Numbered from the stretch's first letter, positions 17,157-25,045 are shown. The stretch: 25,293 nucleotides of DNA from Candidatus Brocadiaceae bacterium (GCA_003551785.1 PUNP01000500.1:1-25293); one strand, 5' to 3'. Numbers and translations: made by a program. The notes: generated by a model from the sequence alone, not told the origin.

Positions 17157-17960
17157 CTATTTATAAAAATCGAGGATGTCCGCCATTAAACGGGCCCTGG
17201 CAGGCAGGTCATTTGAATCGCCCCAGGCGCCGCCATGTGCCTTTACACCCGAACCGCCGGCATAAATCGGTATGCCATGCGCTCGCAGCTTGCGCAGCGG
17301 CTCCAGCTCACCGTTCAGAGCCGGGTCATCTCCGTGTCCCGCACCGATCATGACAGAGTCAACAAGACCACGTTCAAGCAGCGGTTCGATATCGAATCCC
17401 AGCAGGCGGCTGCGGGCGAAATCGCTGTCGGCAAATGGATACAGATGCCGGTGCAGATCGCGCGGCGTATCGATACCCCCGCAGAAAACTCCGTGCCCGT
17501 CATTGGTTGCAACCAGATTGCGCCCTGAACGTTCCGGGCCCTGGCAGGGTTCTGCACGGATGTAAAATACAGTTAGTTGACTATTTCTGTGACTGCCGCG
17601 CACGGGCGCCAGGTGAAGCCGCCGCCCGGTCAGGTCTGCTGCTGGTAAGGCATACTCGCGAACACCGTGTGTGCTGCCCGGAATTTCACAGTATCCGTTA
17701 TCGCCGTCCAGCCAGACCCGCAGGGCAGGGTTATGGGCAAAAAAGAGTCTATGCCGGCCGCTCAGGCCGAGATTGAGCACGAGTTCGCCTGCGCTGCTGC
17801 AAGCGCCGGTAGCCAGGCCGCGACCGGCAAAAGTGTCCAGTTCGTAATCGAACGTGATCCAGCCCGTACCAGGCCCTTCGGCGGGTTGGAGCCCGCCCTC
17901 GATACATGCCGGCAGATCGGTGAAATACAATTGTCCGTCAAGATTCAGCGGTTCAGACAT
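17157..17960 (-). CDS. uncharacterised protein, beta-sandwich plus TIM-barrel-like end; possibly deletion-derived
   Basis: A 267-aa frame with no signal peptide. Residues ~1-140 look like a beta-sandwich (GELVLNLGLSGRHRLFFAHNP, LRVWLDGDNGYCEIPG, LTVFYIRAEP). LVATNDGHGVFCGG follows, then IEPLLERGLVDSVMIGAGHG and KLRAHGIPIYAGGSGVKAH, which read like late strands of a TIM barrel, and the protein stops after ARLMADILDFYK. From memory, similar proteins in this bacterial group are longer, with more barrel between these parts and after the last helix; that comparison needs a search. If so, this is an in-frame deletion derivative and perhaps a pseudogene. The SD is weak (AGAAG). It is upstream partner of the oxidoreductase gene with a 27-base gap. 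Confidence 0.6.
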   Translation of the reverse strand: MSEPLNLDGQLYFTDLPACIEGGLQPAEGPGTGWITFDYELDTFAGRGLATGACSSAGELVLNLGLSGRHRLFFAHNPALRVWLDGDNGYCEIPGSTHGVREYALPAADLTGRRLHLAPVRGSHRNSQLTVFYIRAEPCQGPERSGRNLVATNDGHGVFCGGIDTPRDLHRHLYPFADSDFARSRLLGFDIEPLLERGLVDSVMIGAGHGDDPALNGELEPLRKLRAHGIPIYAGGSGVKAHGGAWGDSNDLPARARLMADILDFYK

Positions 17961-18036
17961 GACTTTTCTTCTGTGAAAGTAAAGCTATTCGCAATTTTCT
18001 TTTATGGTATTTTTAAACCTTCTTTCGACCGTTAAT

Positions 18037-18148
18037 GTATGACAGGCACCTTGCCTGTCCAAAGCGCACGCAGGGATGCGTGCTATACTATGAAAGGCCT
18101 CTTGTGTTACTATATTTCTTATTTTACATCTTTTCGGCCAAGCCCCTG
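18037..18148. repeat. hairpin-carrying interspersed element, copy B (inverted orientation)
   Basis: Read on the - strand this matches copy C closely: end TTGGCCGAAAAG (18142-18131, preceded by CCAGGGGC), then an AT-rich arm, then GCACGCA-tccc-TGCGTGC (18083-18066, perfect) and GACAGGCA-agg-TGCCTGTC (18059-18041, perfect), then CATACATT. The opposite inverted end is absent, so the copy is truncated next to the 267-aa gene. Opposite orientation to A and C shows it is a mobile or dispersed unit rather than a duplication of the locus. Confidence 0.7.
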
Positions 18149-18158
18149 GTGAGTATGT

Positions 18159-18314
18159 TTACATAATACCCAGTTTAATCAGTTCTTCGTTCAACATCTC
18201 CATTTCCTCGTCGGCCAGGCTGTAGTACGGTGGTTTGCGCCAGCGTTTGCAAATCCCCGCCAATTCAAAAACGCCGCAGACATGCCGGTATTCCCTTTTC
18301 ACCGGCGCCAGCAT
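18159..18314 (-). pseudogene. C-terminal remnant of a dihydrodipicolinate synthase/aldolase-family gene
   Basis: A 51-codon frame not long enough to be listed by usual gene finders. It reads VKREYRHVCGVFELAG, KRWRKPPYYSLADEEMEML and EELIKLGIM, which match the closing helices of DapA-family class I aldolases (the G..RPP..PLSEEE..L...L..LGL pattern). Everything upstream of this part of the aldolase is gone, replaced by the sulfatase gene. An ATG at its beginning overlaps the sulfatase stop as TGATG, so it could still be translated by coupling. A DapA-like aldolase would suit sugar-acid catabolism with the neighbouring genes. Family assignment rests on a short stretch. Confidence 0.5.
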
Positions 18315-19747
18315 CAGGTCAGAAGGGACCAGTCGGGTTCACCTTCAGGATGGCTCAGCGGCCCGTAGGCATTACGCACGATTCTTCGCTGCTGGTCAAA
18401 CCAGCCTGTGTATTCCGATGCCGGTGGAAAAGAATCGTTTCGCGCATCCAGCAGGCTTTTAAGTTCTGCGCGCATGCGCTGCAGCAGCTCCCCTGCAGGG
18501 TTTTCCTCTGCCAGATTATTTTGCTGGAGAGGGTCTTTTTCGAGATCAAACAGGAGTTCTTCACCGTTCAGATATCTGGCGTAAGAATGGTTTGGGGTGC
18601 GGACCCCCCGCCACTCCATACCATCTTCAAGGCCGTTAAGGTCTTTGCTGAACCTCATTGTCAGCGCGGCGTCCTGTTCCCGGGCATCGTCTCTGCCAAG
18701 ACAGGCAGCGGAAAGATCAAGTCCTTCCACTGTCCGGGGAACCGGCAAACCGCATAAACCACAGAGCGTGGGCAGGATATCGACAGGGGCTATCAAGGTA
18801 TCGTTCTTACTGCTTTTTTCTATATGTCCGGGCCAGTGCATGAGCAGCGGCACGTGCAGAGATTCCTCATACGGGCAGAGCTTCCTCCAGTTTCTGATAC
18901 CTTGCGCACCAAATTGTGAGCCATGATCGGAAGTAAATACAAAGAGTGTGTTGTCCAGCCTGCCGGTCCCGGCCAGGAACTCGCGGAGTTCGCCCACCAT
19001 ATCATCTATTGCAAGTATCATGGCCAGGTAATGCCGGTATTGCTCCAGAGAATCTTTCATAACCTCCATCGGTACATTGTCGGGCAGGCTCAGTTCTGCA
19101 GGGAGCATATCATAATATTTCTGCGGAGCAAAGGGATGGGGGGTAAAATGGGGCTGATGCGGCGATATGAACAGACAGAACGGATCGTCCTGCACTGAAT
19201 TCATAAAGTCGAATGCATAGCTGTTGAGCGCATTGGTCTCGTATCCATCCCATACCTCGTAGCTCCAGTCATCAATATTGACGAACCCATCGGTATATTT
19301 CGTATGAAAATTATAACCCCGCCAGTATTCAAACCCCAGGCGATCACGCCCCCGCGGGACGTAATCCACTCCTCCGCCGATGGGGAAGGAAGTCTGGGGA
19401 TAAGAACCTGTATGCAGGTGCCATTTGCCGATCCACCCCGTCTGGTAGCCGTGATGGGAAAAAACATCCCCTATACTTATCTCATCGTGTCTGGAACGCA
19501 CGGAATTGATGATGTGCCCGGTCGTCTGCGGATGACGCCCTGTCAAAAGCATGGACCGATAAGGTGAACAGACGGCACAGGTGGAGACAGCGTTTGTGAA
19601 ACTGCCGCCCTCGTCGGCCAGACGGTCAATATGCGGTGTTTCGATCTGGTTCTCACCGAACAGCGGGAGGGAAGCTGCACGCAGCTGGTCGGCGAGTAAA
19701 AAAACGATATTGGGCCTGTCCTTCCGTCTGCTGGCTTCACACGTCAT
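18314..19747 (-). CDS. type I (formylglycine-dependent) sulfatase, cytoplasmic
   Basis: A 477-aa sulfatase of the alkaline-phosphatase fold. RPNIVFLLADQLR supplies the first metal Asp (D20, with Gln where many have a second Asp). C60-S-P-Y-R64-SMLLTGR is the C-x-P-x-R signature, whose Cys would be converted to formylglycine. GKWHL (108-112) and SDHG (D274, H275) supply further active-site residues. A short C-terminal domain ends with YLNGEELLFDLEKDPLQQNNLA. It would remove sulfate from sugars. No signal peptide is visible, unusual for a polysaccharide sulfatase and suggesting action on imported small sugars. No FGE or anSME maturation gene is in the window. AGGAGG sits 7 bases before ATG 19747. 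It lies downstream of DUF4838 protein 2 with repeat C in between. Confidence 0.92.
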   Translation of the reverse strand: MTCEASRRKDRPNIVFLLADQLRAASLPLFGENQIETPHIDRLADEGGSFTNAVSTCAVCSPYRSMLLTGRHPQTTGHIINSVRSRHDEISIGDVFSHHGYQTGWIGKWHLHTGSYPQTSFPIGGGVDYVPRGRDRLGFEYWRGYNFHTKYTDGFVNIDDWSYEVWDGYETNALNSYAFDFMNSVQDDPFCLFISPHQPHFTPHPFAPQKYYDMLPAELSLPDNVPMEVMKDSLEQYRHYLAMILAIDDMVGELREFLAGTGRLDNTLFVFTSDHGSQFGAQGIRNWRKLCPYEESLHVPLLMHWPGHIEKSSKNDTLIAPVDILPTLCGLCGLPVPRTVEGLDLSAACLGRDDAREQDAALTMRFSKDLNGLEDGMEWRGVRTPNHSYARYLNGEELLFDLEKDPLQQNNLAEENPAGELLQRMRAELKSLLDARNDSFPPASEYTGWFDQQRRIVRNAYGPLSHPEGEPDWSLLT

Positions 19748-19802
19748 ACTGTGGCCTCCTGTATATTAAAGTAAATCATCACGTCGGGTTAAAAAACCTG
19801 GT

Positions 19803-19954
19803 GGTTGGCCGAAAAGGTGCAAAATGAGAAGTATAGTAAAACAAGATGCCTTTGATACTTATCGCACGCATCCCTGCGTGCGCTCTGGACAGGTGGGGAT
19901 GCCTGTCATACTTTCCGGCTGTAGCATTTTCGGTCTTATCGGCCAGGCACATGG
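19803..19954. repeat. hairpin-carrying interspersed element, copy C
   Basis: The left end TTGGCCGAAAAGGTGCA (19805-19821) is followed by the AT-rich arm shared with copies A and B. Then GCACGCA-tccc-TGCGTGC (19864-19881, perfect) and a weakened second hairpin GACAGG/CCTGTC (19888-19907), then CATAC. The right end is degenerate: GCATTTTCGGTCTTATCGGCC (about 19924-19943) looks like the standard end interrupted by a short insertion. It occupies almost the whole gap between DUF4838 protein 2 and the sulfatase. Confidence 0.7.
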
Positions 19955-19986
19955 TGGCATATTTTCTTTTTGATTGCTGAAGTCAA

Positions 19987-22356
19987 TTACTGCCCGGGAA
20001 GGAAGTCCAGCGGATCGGTGCCTTCCTCGTCCCTCATTCTGTCCATATCCACCTCCTCCGCACGCCAAAGCATCGCCGGCATGGTCAGCCCGCCGGTGCC
20101 GAGTTCCCTGTGCAGGTCGTTGACCGCTTTAATAACGATGACGTTCTCCCGCCCGGGCTCGAGCACATCGGCGGCCAGGTACTCCCACGGCCGTCCGAAC
20201 GGAGCGGCCCCTCTGCGCAGGGTTTCAAGGCTATGACCATTGATCCAGACCTCGGCCCTGTTATCCACACTGCCGAGCCACAGGAAGATATGATCCGAGG
20301 GATCAATATTCTCCGGGATTTCAACGGACGTCCGGTACCACATGATCGCGTTGTCGCCCTTGTAATACCGCAGGCCCTGATTGGACCAGGATTCGGAGAA
20401 AGTGTTCAGTTCCATCCATGAACCGGTACCGATATTCGGCTTCCACAGCCCCAGTTCTTCTCCACCGTCATGGGGGTCGGCCATAGCCAGCCAGCGGTCC
20501 GGCAGCGTAGCGATGATCTCGTTGCCGCCAACTGTCCGCTCATACCCCTGCCTGACGATATCCCTCCAGAACCGGTCGATAAAGCCCGGCACGTATCGTG
20601 TATTAAGAATAGGAGGCTCATGCTCGGTAGCGGCGGGCACAAACTCCTCATAAAGGCTGTCGAGCAGATCGTTTGCTTGCGCGAAATCAAACTCGTAAAT
20701 GGCGTTCATCATGGCAAGGTGGGTCTTACCGTAGTCGAAAGCCAGGCGGACCATATCTATTCTCTCTGCTTCGGGCGATCCTTCCTCAACCATCCTTTCC
20801 GCCCGGGCAAGTTCATTTTCCATCGCTTCCAACACGTCCCCGGTCAGGATGTGAGGAAAATCCAGAACGTTTCCCGTATGATAGTCGGCATCCTGAAACG
20901 CATCTTCGATTATCTCAAAATGTTCGAGCATAGGAGCCGAGGCCGGACCGTACATTCCGTCAAAGAAATCCTGCATCACCTCATCGGGATCAAGATCGAC
21001 ATCCCACATCAGGCGCGAAGCCAGGTAGAGAGACGGACCGTGATAGGCCCAGGCGGGCTTCGCCTCTATACGTGAAGCCAACATCCCCCTCTCGTGAAAA
21101 TAGGGCAGCTCGGTGGCGGTCTGACGTATCATGGAGAACGGCAAAGACGGGTCAGCGAGATTAAAAATGTATCCCCGGTACATCATACGCGTCCCCAGTT
21201 TCTCCCACTCCTCGATGACATCGGCGATGTACTGCCTCTCCCAGCAGTGCTCACAGTCAACGGAATGAAAGCGGCACACGTCGATGGGCGCCAGGACGGG
21301 TAGAATGTTCGGGTGGGGTTCCTCACGCACCGGCGCGCGCATGTGAGTGGAGTAGCAGTAAAAGGCAATACCGGCATCGGGATGGTCATCCTCCACGGCC
21401 TCGAGCACCTTGTTGAAAAATTTTATGTAACGATCCGTGACTGAAAGTTTACCCTGCAGGGGGTCCATATCATCCGCATCCCAGGGGCACTCCCCGTAGC
21501 CGAAACCGTCGAAGGGCCCCATGCTGATGTAGCGCACTCCGTCGTGCTCGGCGATTCTGCCGCCATGGGTGGTGATCACATCCTGCTCTTCCAGACGTTC
21601 CCTCACCATATCAACGGTCAGTTCCAGTGTCTCCGGGTGGCTTAACCTCACCTGCCCCCGTCCGTTAAGCATACGCCCTTCCGGCCCTTCAGGTATGGGT
21701 ATCCCGCCGTGCCTGCCGGCATCAAAACCGCCGTGACGCATCCTGGCCGGCCACTCTTCCGGCATATCGGAGAGCACTCTTCCAGCAAAAGAGGGCACCT
21801 CAAGCACGTCCTGCTCAAGCACATAGACGTCAGACCGCTCGGGTATGACAGTGCCTATGTCCCCGGGCATGTACCAGCGCACTCCGAGCTGCTCCAGAAG
21901 CTCATAAACCCCGATTAAAGTCCCGTGGTTCATCGGGCAGCGGCTTTCAAGCCCTGCAATGACAACAAGTTTGCCGTCAGCCCTCAGTCGAAAAGCGTGC
22001 ACTTTATCGGTTTTATCCCTGAGCTCGTCGAGAAAACCTTCGGGCGCGGCATTGCCCAGCAGTATAGCCGTCGTGTCCTCGGACGCCTCGTTTTCAATTG
22101 GCAGCTTCGCGCCGGACATCTCTTGTATGTGGTGCTGGAGTTCCCGTGCCGCTTTGTGTTCCATTTCACCGGCTTCCTGCGTAATCACGATAACGGCAGC
22201 AGGCGAGCCATTATCAACAAGCGTTACACCAGCTGCCGTTGCAGAACACCCCATGAAAAGCACGGCAGTCACCAGGACAATAACTGTCTTCGCCAAATAA
22301 GGAACTGTCTCTTTTGCTTCTGCCGACAGAACTTCAACAGCATTCTGATTCTCCAT
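19987..22356 (-). CDS. exported DUF4838 (PF16126) protein 2 with C-terminal sugar-binding-like domain
   Basis: A 789-aa protein. The hydrophobic stretch TVIVLVTAVLFMGCSATAAG lies ~25 residues in, a late signal or anchor; the MGC does not make a good lipobox. A GH20-type N-domain follows (EHKAARELQHHIQEMSGAKLP, GVYELLEQLGVRWYMPGDIG). The DUF4838 barrel has YISMGPFDGFGYGECPW, IAFYCYSTH and ASRLMWDVDLDPDEVMQDFFDGMYGP. The last ~130 residues form a galactose-binding-like beta-sandwich as in GH2 enzymes (IMWYRTSVEIP, AEVWINGHSL). Unlike DUF4838 protein 1 it lacks the C-x-C-x2-C cluster and adds this domain, so they are not recent duplicates. GAGG about 8 bases before ATG 22356 supports this start over 22404. 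It begins 34 bases after the regulator stop: same operon. Confidence 0.83.
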   Translation of the reverse strand: MENQNAVEVLSAEAKETVPYLAKTVIVLVTAVLFMGCSATAAGVTLVDNGSPAAVIVITQEAGEMEHKAARELQHHIQEMSGAKLPIENEASEDTTAILLGNAAPEGFLDELRDKTDKVHAFRLRADGKLVVIAGLESRCPMNHGTLIGVYELLEQLGVRWYMPGDIGTVIPERSDVYVLEQDVLEVPSFAGRVLSDMPEEWPARMRHGGFDAGRHGGIPIPEGPEGRMLNGRGQVRLSHPETLELTVDMVRERLEEQDVITTHGGRIAEHDGVRYISMGPFDGFGYGECPWDADDMDPLQGKLSVTDRYIKFFNKVLEAVEDDHPDAGIAFYCYSTHMRAPVREEPHPNILPVLAPIDVCRFHSVDCEHCWERQYIADVIEEWEKLGTRMMYRGYIFNLADPSLPFSMIRQTATELPYFHERGMLASRIEAKPAWAYHGPSLYLASRLMWDVDLDPDEVMQDFFDGMYGPASAPMLEHFEIIEDAFQDADYHTGNVLDFPHILTGDVLEAMENELARAERMVEEGSPEAERIDMVRLAFDYGKTHLAMMNAIYEFDFAQANDLLDSLYEEFVPAATEHEPPILNTRYVPGFIDRFWRDIVRQGYERTVGGNEIIATLPDRWLAMADPHDGGEELGLWKPNIGTGSWMELNTFSESWSNQGLRYYKGDNAIMWYRTSVEIPENIDPSDHIFLWLGSVDNRAEVWINGHSLETLRRGAAPFGRPWEYLAADVLEPGRENVIVIKAVNDLHRELGTGGLTMPAMLWRAEEVDMDRMRDEEGTDPLDFLPGQ

Positions 22357-22390
22357 AGTCTTATCCTCTCTTGAAATTATGTAACAATTT

Positions 22391-23524
22391 TCATACCTGC
22401 TCAAATTTTTCGAATGGATTACGAGCTGTTTGCAGGCTTTTGCGCCATTTTACCGGTACCCGGTTGACACGGGGCGGCTCCTCGCCGCGGCGCATTTGGT
22501 CAATCATATTTATTGACTCCTTGAGCACTTCATGCCAGTCATATCCCAGGTGCTTTATCGGGAGGGCAGGCTCAGCGGGCAACGGGAAATTCGCTCGCCC
22601 CACCACCTCCACCTCTTCGGGAACATCCACGCCCGCCGATACCAGTCCGGCCGTAGCACCCTCGATCAGGTTGTCATCCGTGATCAACAGAGCATCGGGA
22701 CGTTCATCCACGGTCCCCTGCATAAGGAGCTGAACGGCGTGTTTGGCCGATTCCGGGTCGCGCCACCTTGCCGACTGATGCCAGTATGGAGGGCTTATCA
22801 TATCCCGTTTTGAGATAAGACGATACCACAAACGATGATCATAAAAATCGTTGAATCTGAAACTATGCACCAGAACGGCAACCCGGCGTCTGCCGCGGGC
22901 GGAAAGATAGTCGAGCGCTTGTTCGCACCACGGCTGCCCTGAGATGTCCATCACCGGCCAGGGTGGCCTCTCCATGTTGACAATATCCACGCGCGGTATG
23001 CCGGCAGCGAGACAGGCCGCACTGATGTCCAGCCGGTCAGAAGCCGTGGCGAAGATGAGTCCGGCTACCTTGTGCCTCTCGATATACCGGATCAACTGGT
23101 GGCTCTCTTTTGTGCCAGCGTGAATATCAACATGCTGAAAGACGATAATGCGCCTGTCAAGCTCCGCGTTCAGCCGCTGAGCCGCATTGTTCAGGGCATG
23201 ATAATATTTCGAATGAAAGTAATCCTCGGTGACAATTTCAGGGTCAAACGGGAACACCAGCCCTATGTTGTGGAGGTGGGGCGGGTGCTGCGTTACGAAT
23301 GAGCCTACTCGCGGCTTCATCTCCACGAAACCATCCTCGACCAGCCGCCCCAATGCCCGCTGAACGGTGACTTTGCTCACACCAAAACGATGCGAAAGGT
23401 CGATATGCGTGGGTAGACGCTCCCCGGCAGCCAATCGCCCGGAAACAATCTCTTCGCGTATCCATTCACACACATCTGAAGCGGAACCGTATGATTTTTT
23501 ATTTTTTCTCCCTTCTTTTACCAT
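22391..23524 (-). CDS. GntR-type winged-helix / LacI-type effector-domain transcriptional regulator
   Basis: The N-terminal ~75 residues form a GntR winged helix (VCEWIREEIVSGRLAAGERLPT, LSHRFGVSKVTVQRALGRLVEDGFVE, GSFV). The remainder is a periplasmic-binding-fold sensor as in LacI/AraR-type repressors (IGLVFPFDPE, VAGLIFATASD, RRRVAVLVHSFRFNDFYDHR, PDALLITDDNLIEGATAGL, VPEEVEVVG). It should bind a sugar and control DNA binding; the adjacent DUF4838 and sulfatase genes are the natural targets. A TTG at 23545 extends the frame by 7 codons, but ATG 23524 with AAGGGG 10 bases upstream is preferred. The gene is first in its operon, driven by a near-consensus promoter overlapped by a palindrome, consistent with autoregulation. 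Confidence 0.88.
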   Translation of the reverse strand: MVKEGRKNKKSYGSASDVCEWIREEIVSGRLAAGERLPTHIDLSHRFGVSKVTVQRALGRLVEDGFVEMKPRVGSFVTQHPPHLHNIGLVFPFDPEIVTEDYFHSKYYHALNNAAQRLNAELDRRIIVFQHVDIHAGTKESHQLIRYIERHKVAGLIFATASDRLDISAACLAAGIPRVDIVNMERPPWPVMDISGQPWCEQALDYLSARGRRRVAVLVHSFRFNDFYDHRLWYRLISKRDMISPPYWHQSARWRDPESAKHAVQLLMQGTVDERPDALLITDDNLIEGATAGLVSAGVDVPEEVEVVGRANFPLPAEPALPIKHLGYDWHEVLKESINMIDQMRRGEEPPRVNRVPVKWRKSLQTARNPFEKFEQV

Positions 23525-23575
23525 TCTACCATTACCCCTTGGCAAATTACAAAATATCGTATCCTACTTATTTCG

Positions 23576-23604
23576 ATTTTAACTGAGTCATAGATATTTG
23601 TCAA
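23576..23604 (-). promoter_or_regulatory. near-consensus sigma70-type promoter of the regulator operon
   Basis: On the - strand, TTGACA (23604-23599), a 17-base spacer and TAAAAT (23581-23576), with a start point near 23569. The leader to ATG 23524 would be about 45 bases. It would drive the regulator, DUF4838 protein 2 and perhaps the sulfatase. Confidence 0.7.
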
Positions 23605-23606
23605 AT
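23596..23606. promoter_or_regulatory. candidate operator overlapping the -35 box
   Basis: ATTTG-T-CAAAT is a perfect 11-bp palindrome that covers the whole -35 hexamer of the regulator promoter. Binding here would block RNA polymerase, suiting negative autoregulation. A related but non-palindromic TTTGTCAAAC lies at the -35 of the GH106-like gene (9333-9342), though both contain TTGACA itself, so the resemblance is partly trivial. Confidence 0.4.
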
Positions 23607-24214
23607 CGATTGCTGGCTTATGTAGGGATGTCCCAGGTAGATGCTGCCCCTATCCCGCTTTTCTCGCAAGCCTCCAGTGGTGCTGATGCAATAATGCAAA
23701 GTCCACCCTGCTGAATTTTTCCCGCATTTGCCGTTGACTGAAGATTTGTTATACAATAGGGTCTGTAAATAATTATTTTTTATTTACTGTGGTGGTTAAT
23801 GATGGCAATCAAGGGATAATTCAGCGGAAACTTGAGCTGATCGCCGGAAATACGCGGAAATTAAGCGGTGAGCTTCCGGTCAGTTCCGTCCCGCCTGAAT
23901 CAGCCAGGATTATACCGGAGAACCGCCACAGCATGATGTCGAGAGCTAAAGCGGCAAGAACTGAGATTGTCACGGCTCCGCACTCATCATCCGGTTGCAA
24001 TAATATGACATAGTCTTTCTCAATCAAAAAGCTTGCTCTTGAGCAAGAATGGATTGATTATAATGTTTTCGGATGTATCCTATTCATTCGGATTGACATC
24101 ATAACTTATCGTATGGGGCGAAGACCGCGGGAAAACTGATATTTTAAAAGATGTCATCTCGCGTCAATCTTTCGATTTGTAACATTTTGCTCGTCCGATA
24201 CCGATTAAAAAATT
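23605..24214. other. intergenic region without a recognised gene
   Basis: Between the regulator promoter and the HEAT-repeat gene I see no protein I recognise. Two short overlapping frames (about 23789-24027, one per strand) lack a convincing family or SD. The only clear structure is the terminator hairpin at 24026-24047. Base composition becomes more AT-rich from about 24000 rightwards. Confidence 0.5.
24026..24047 (-). terminator. Rho-independent terminator for the HEAT-repeat gene
   Basis: On the - strand, CTTGCTC-AA-GAGCAAG (24047-24032), a perfect 7-bp stem, is followed by CTTTTT (24031-24026). It lies about 170 bases after the stop codon of the membrane/HEAT protein and is oriented to end its transcript. 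Confidence 0.55.
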
Positions 24215-25045
24215 TCAATGCCAGTATTCATGTGGTTCAAACGTATCTTTGTTTTCCTCCCACCATTCTTTCCATTTTGCATGGTCTTTCCCAAAATCCA
24301 TATTTGTAAATAACTTCAGCTCATCTGCAATTCTATTGGCCACATCCTCATCTTTTAGCATATCAATCAAAATGGGCATTACCTTTTCAGGAGCACCATA
24401 TTGCATTCTTATCAAACCACGTGAAGCTGAAATTCGAACGAAAGCTGAAGTGTGATCAAGAGATTCCGTGACAAATCTTTTTACTTTTTGAGGTGGGTCT
24501 TGACTTCGGTATAAAGTACGGAGCCCAACCCCAATAATTTCTGGATTTGATTCATCTTTTAAATGTTTGGCAATCTCAATAATAATGTTAGTATCAACCT
24601 CAATTCGGCCTAATACCATTACACTGTATTTTCTAACAAAATCATCCGGTGATTTAAAACCTTTCATAAGGTATTCCTTCTTCTCAAATTCGGCTAATGA
24701 TCCCACCGCTCTCGCTCGTTGTTCATCAGTTAGTGAACTGTTCGTTAATCTACGGAAATGGTATTCCGCTAAAAGATCATCCCATCTATACCCAATGTAG
24801 AAAACGAAAAAAGACATACAAGACAAGACAATTATAATAGTCTTTTTTTTAAGTGCCTTTTTGCTACCGAGACAAAAAAGAAACGTCAAGCTGAGTAATA
24901 ATATTAACACCACATATAGGTGAATTTTGAATATGGATTGCGGCATTAAATGCATTATTATTCCACAGACAATTAATTGCCAGGCCGCTATTATTAAAAA
25001 AGCTATATTAATAGTAACACTGGCTATAAACAAAATTCTTTTCAT
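24215..25045 (-). CDS. membrane protein with cytosolic HEAT-like repeats
   Basis: A 276-aa protein. Three hydrophobic segments occupy the N-terminal ~85 residues (ILFIASVTINIAFLIIAAW, IHLYVVLILLLSLTFLFCL, TIIIVLSCMSFFVFYIGY). The remaining ~170 residues are alpha-helical repeats of HEAT type (SPDDFVRKYSVMVLGRI, SNPEIIGVGLRTLYRSQD, TSAFVRISASRGLIRMQYG, EKVMPILIDMLKDEDVANRI), usually a protein-binding scaffold. The tail is Trp-rich (KWKEWWEEN). GAGG lies 7 bases before ATG 25045. The start overlaps the stop of a small hydrophobic ORF as ATGA, so translational coupling is possible. The gene is clearly more AT-rich than the catabolic genes to the left, hinting at separate origin. Function unknown. 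Confidence 0.78.
   Translation of the reverse strand: MKRILFIASVTINIAFLIIAAWQLIVCGIIMHLMPQSIFKIHLYVVLILLLSLTFLFCLGSKKALKKKTIIIVLSCMSFFVFYIGYRWDDLLAEYHFRRLTNSSLTDEQRARAVGSLAEFEKKEYLMKGFKSPDDFVRKYSVMVLGRIEVDTNIIIEIAKHLKDESNPEIIGVGLRTLYRSQDPPQKVKRFVTESLDHTSAFVRISASRGLIRMQYGAPEKVMPILIDMLKDEDVANRIADELKLFTNMDFGKDHAKWKEWWEENKDTFEPHEYWH

Noticed and set aside
23789..24027. Short overlapping frames on both strands
   Set aside because: Neither has an SD, a recognisable domain or a plausible partner gene.
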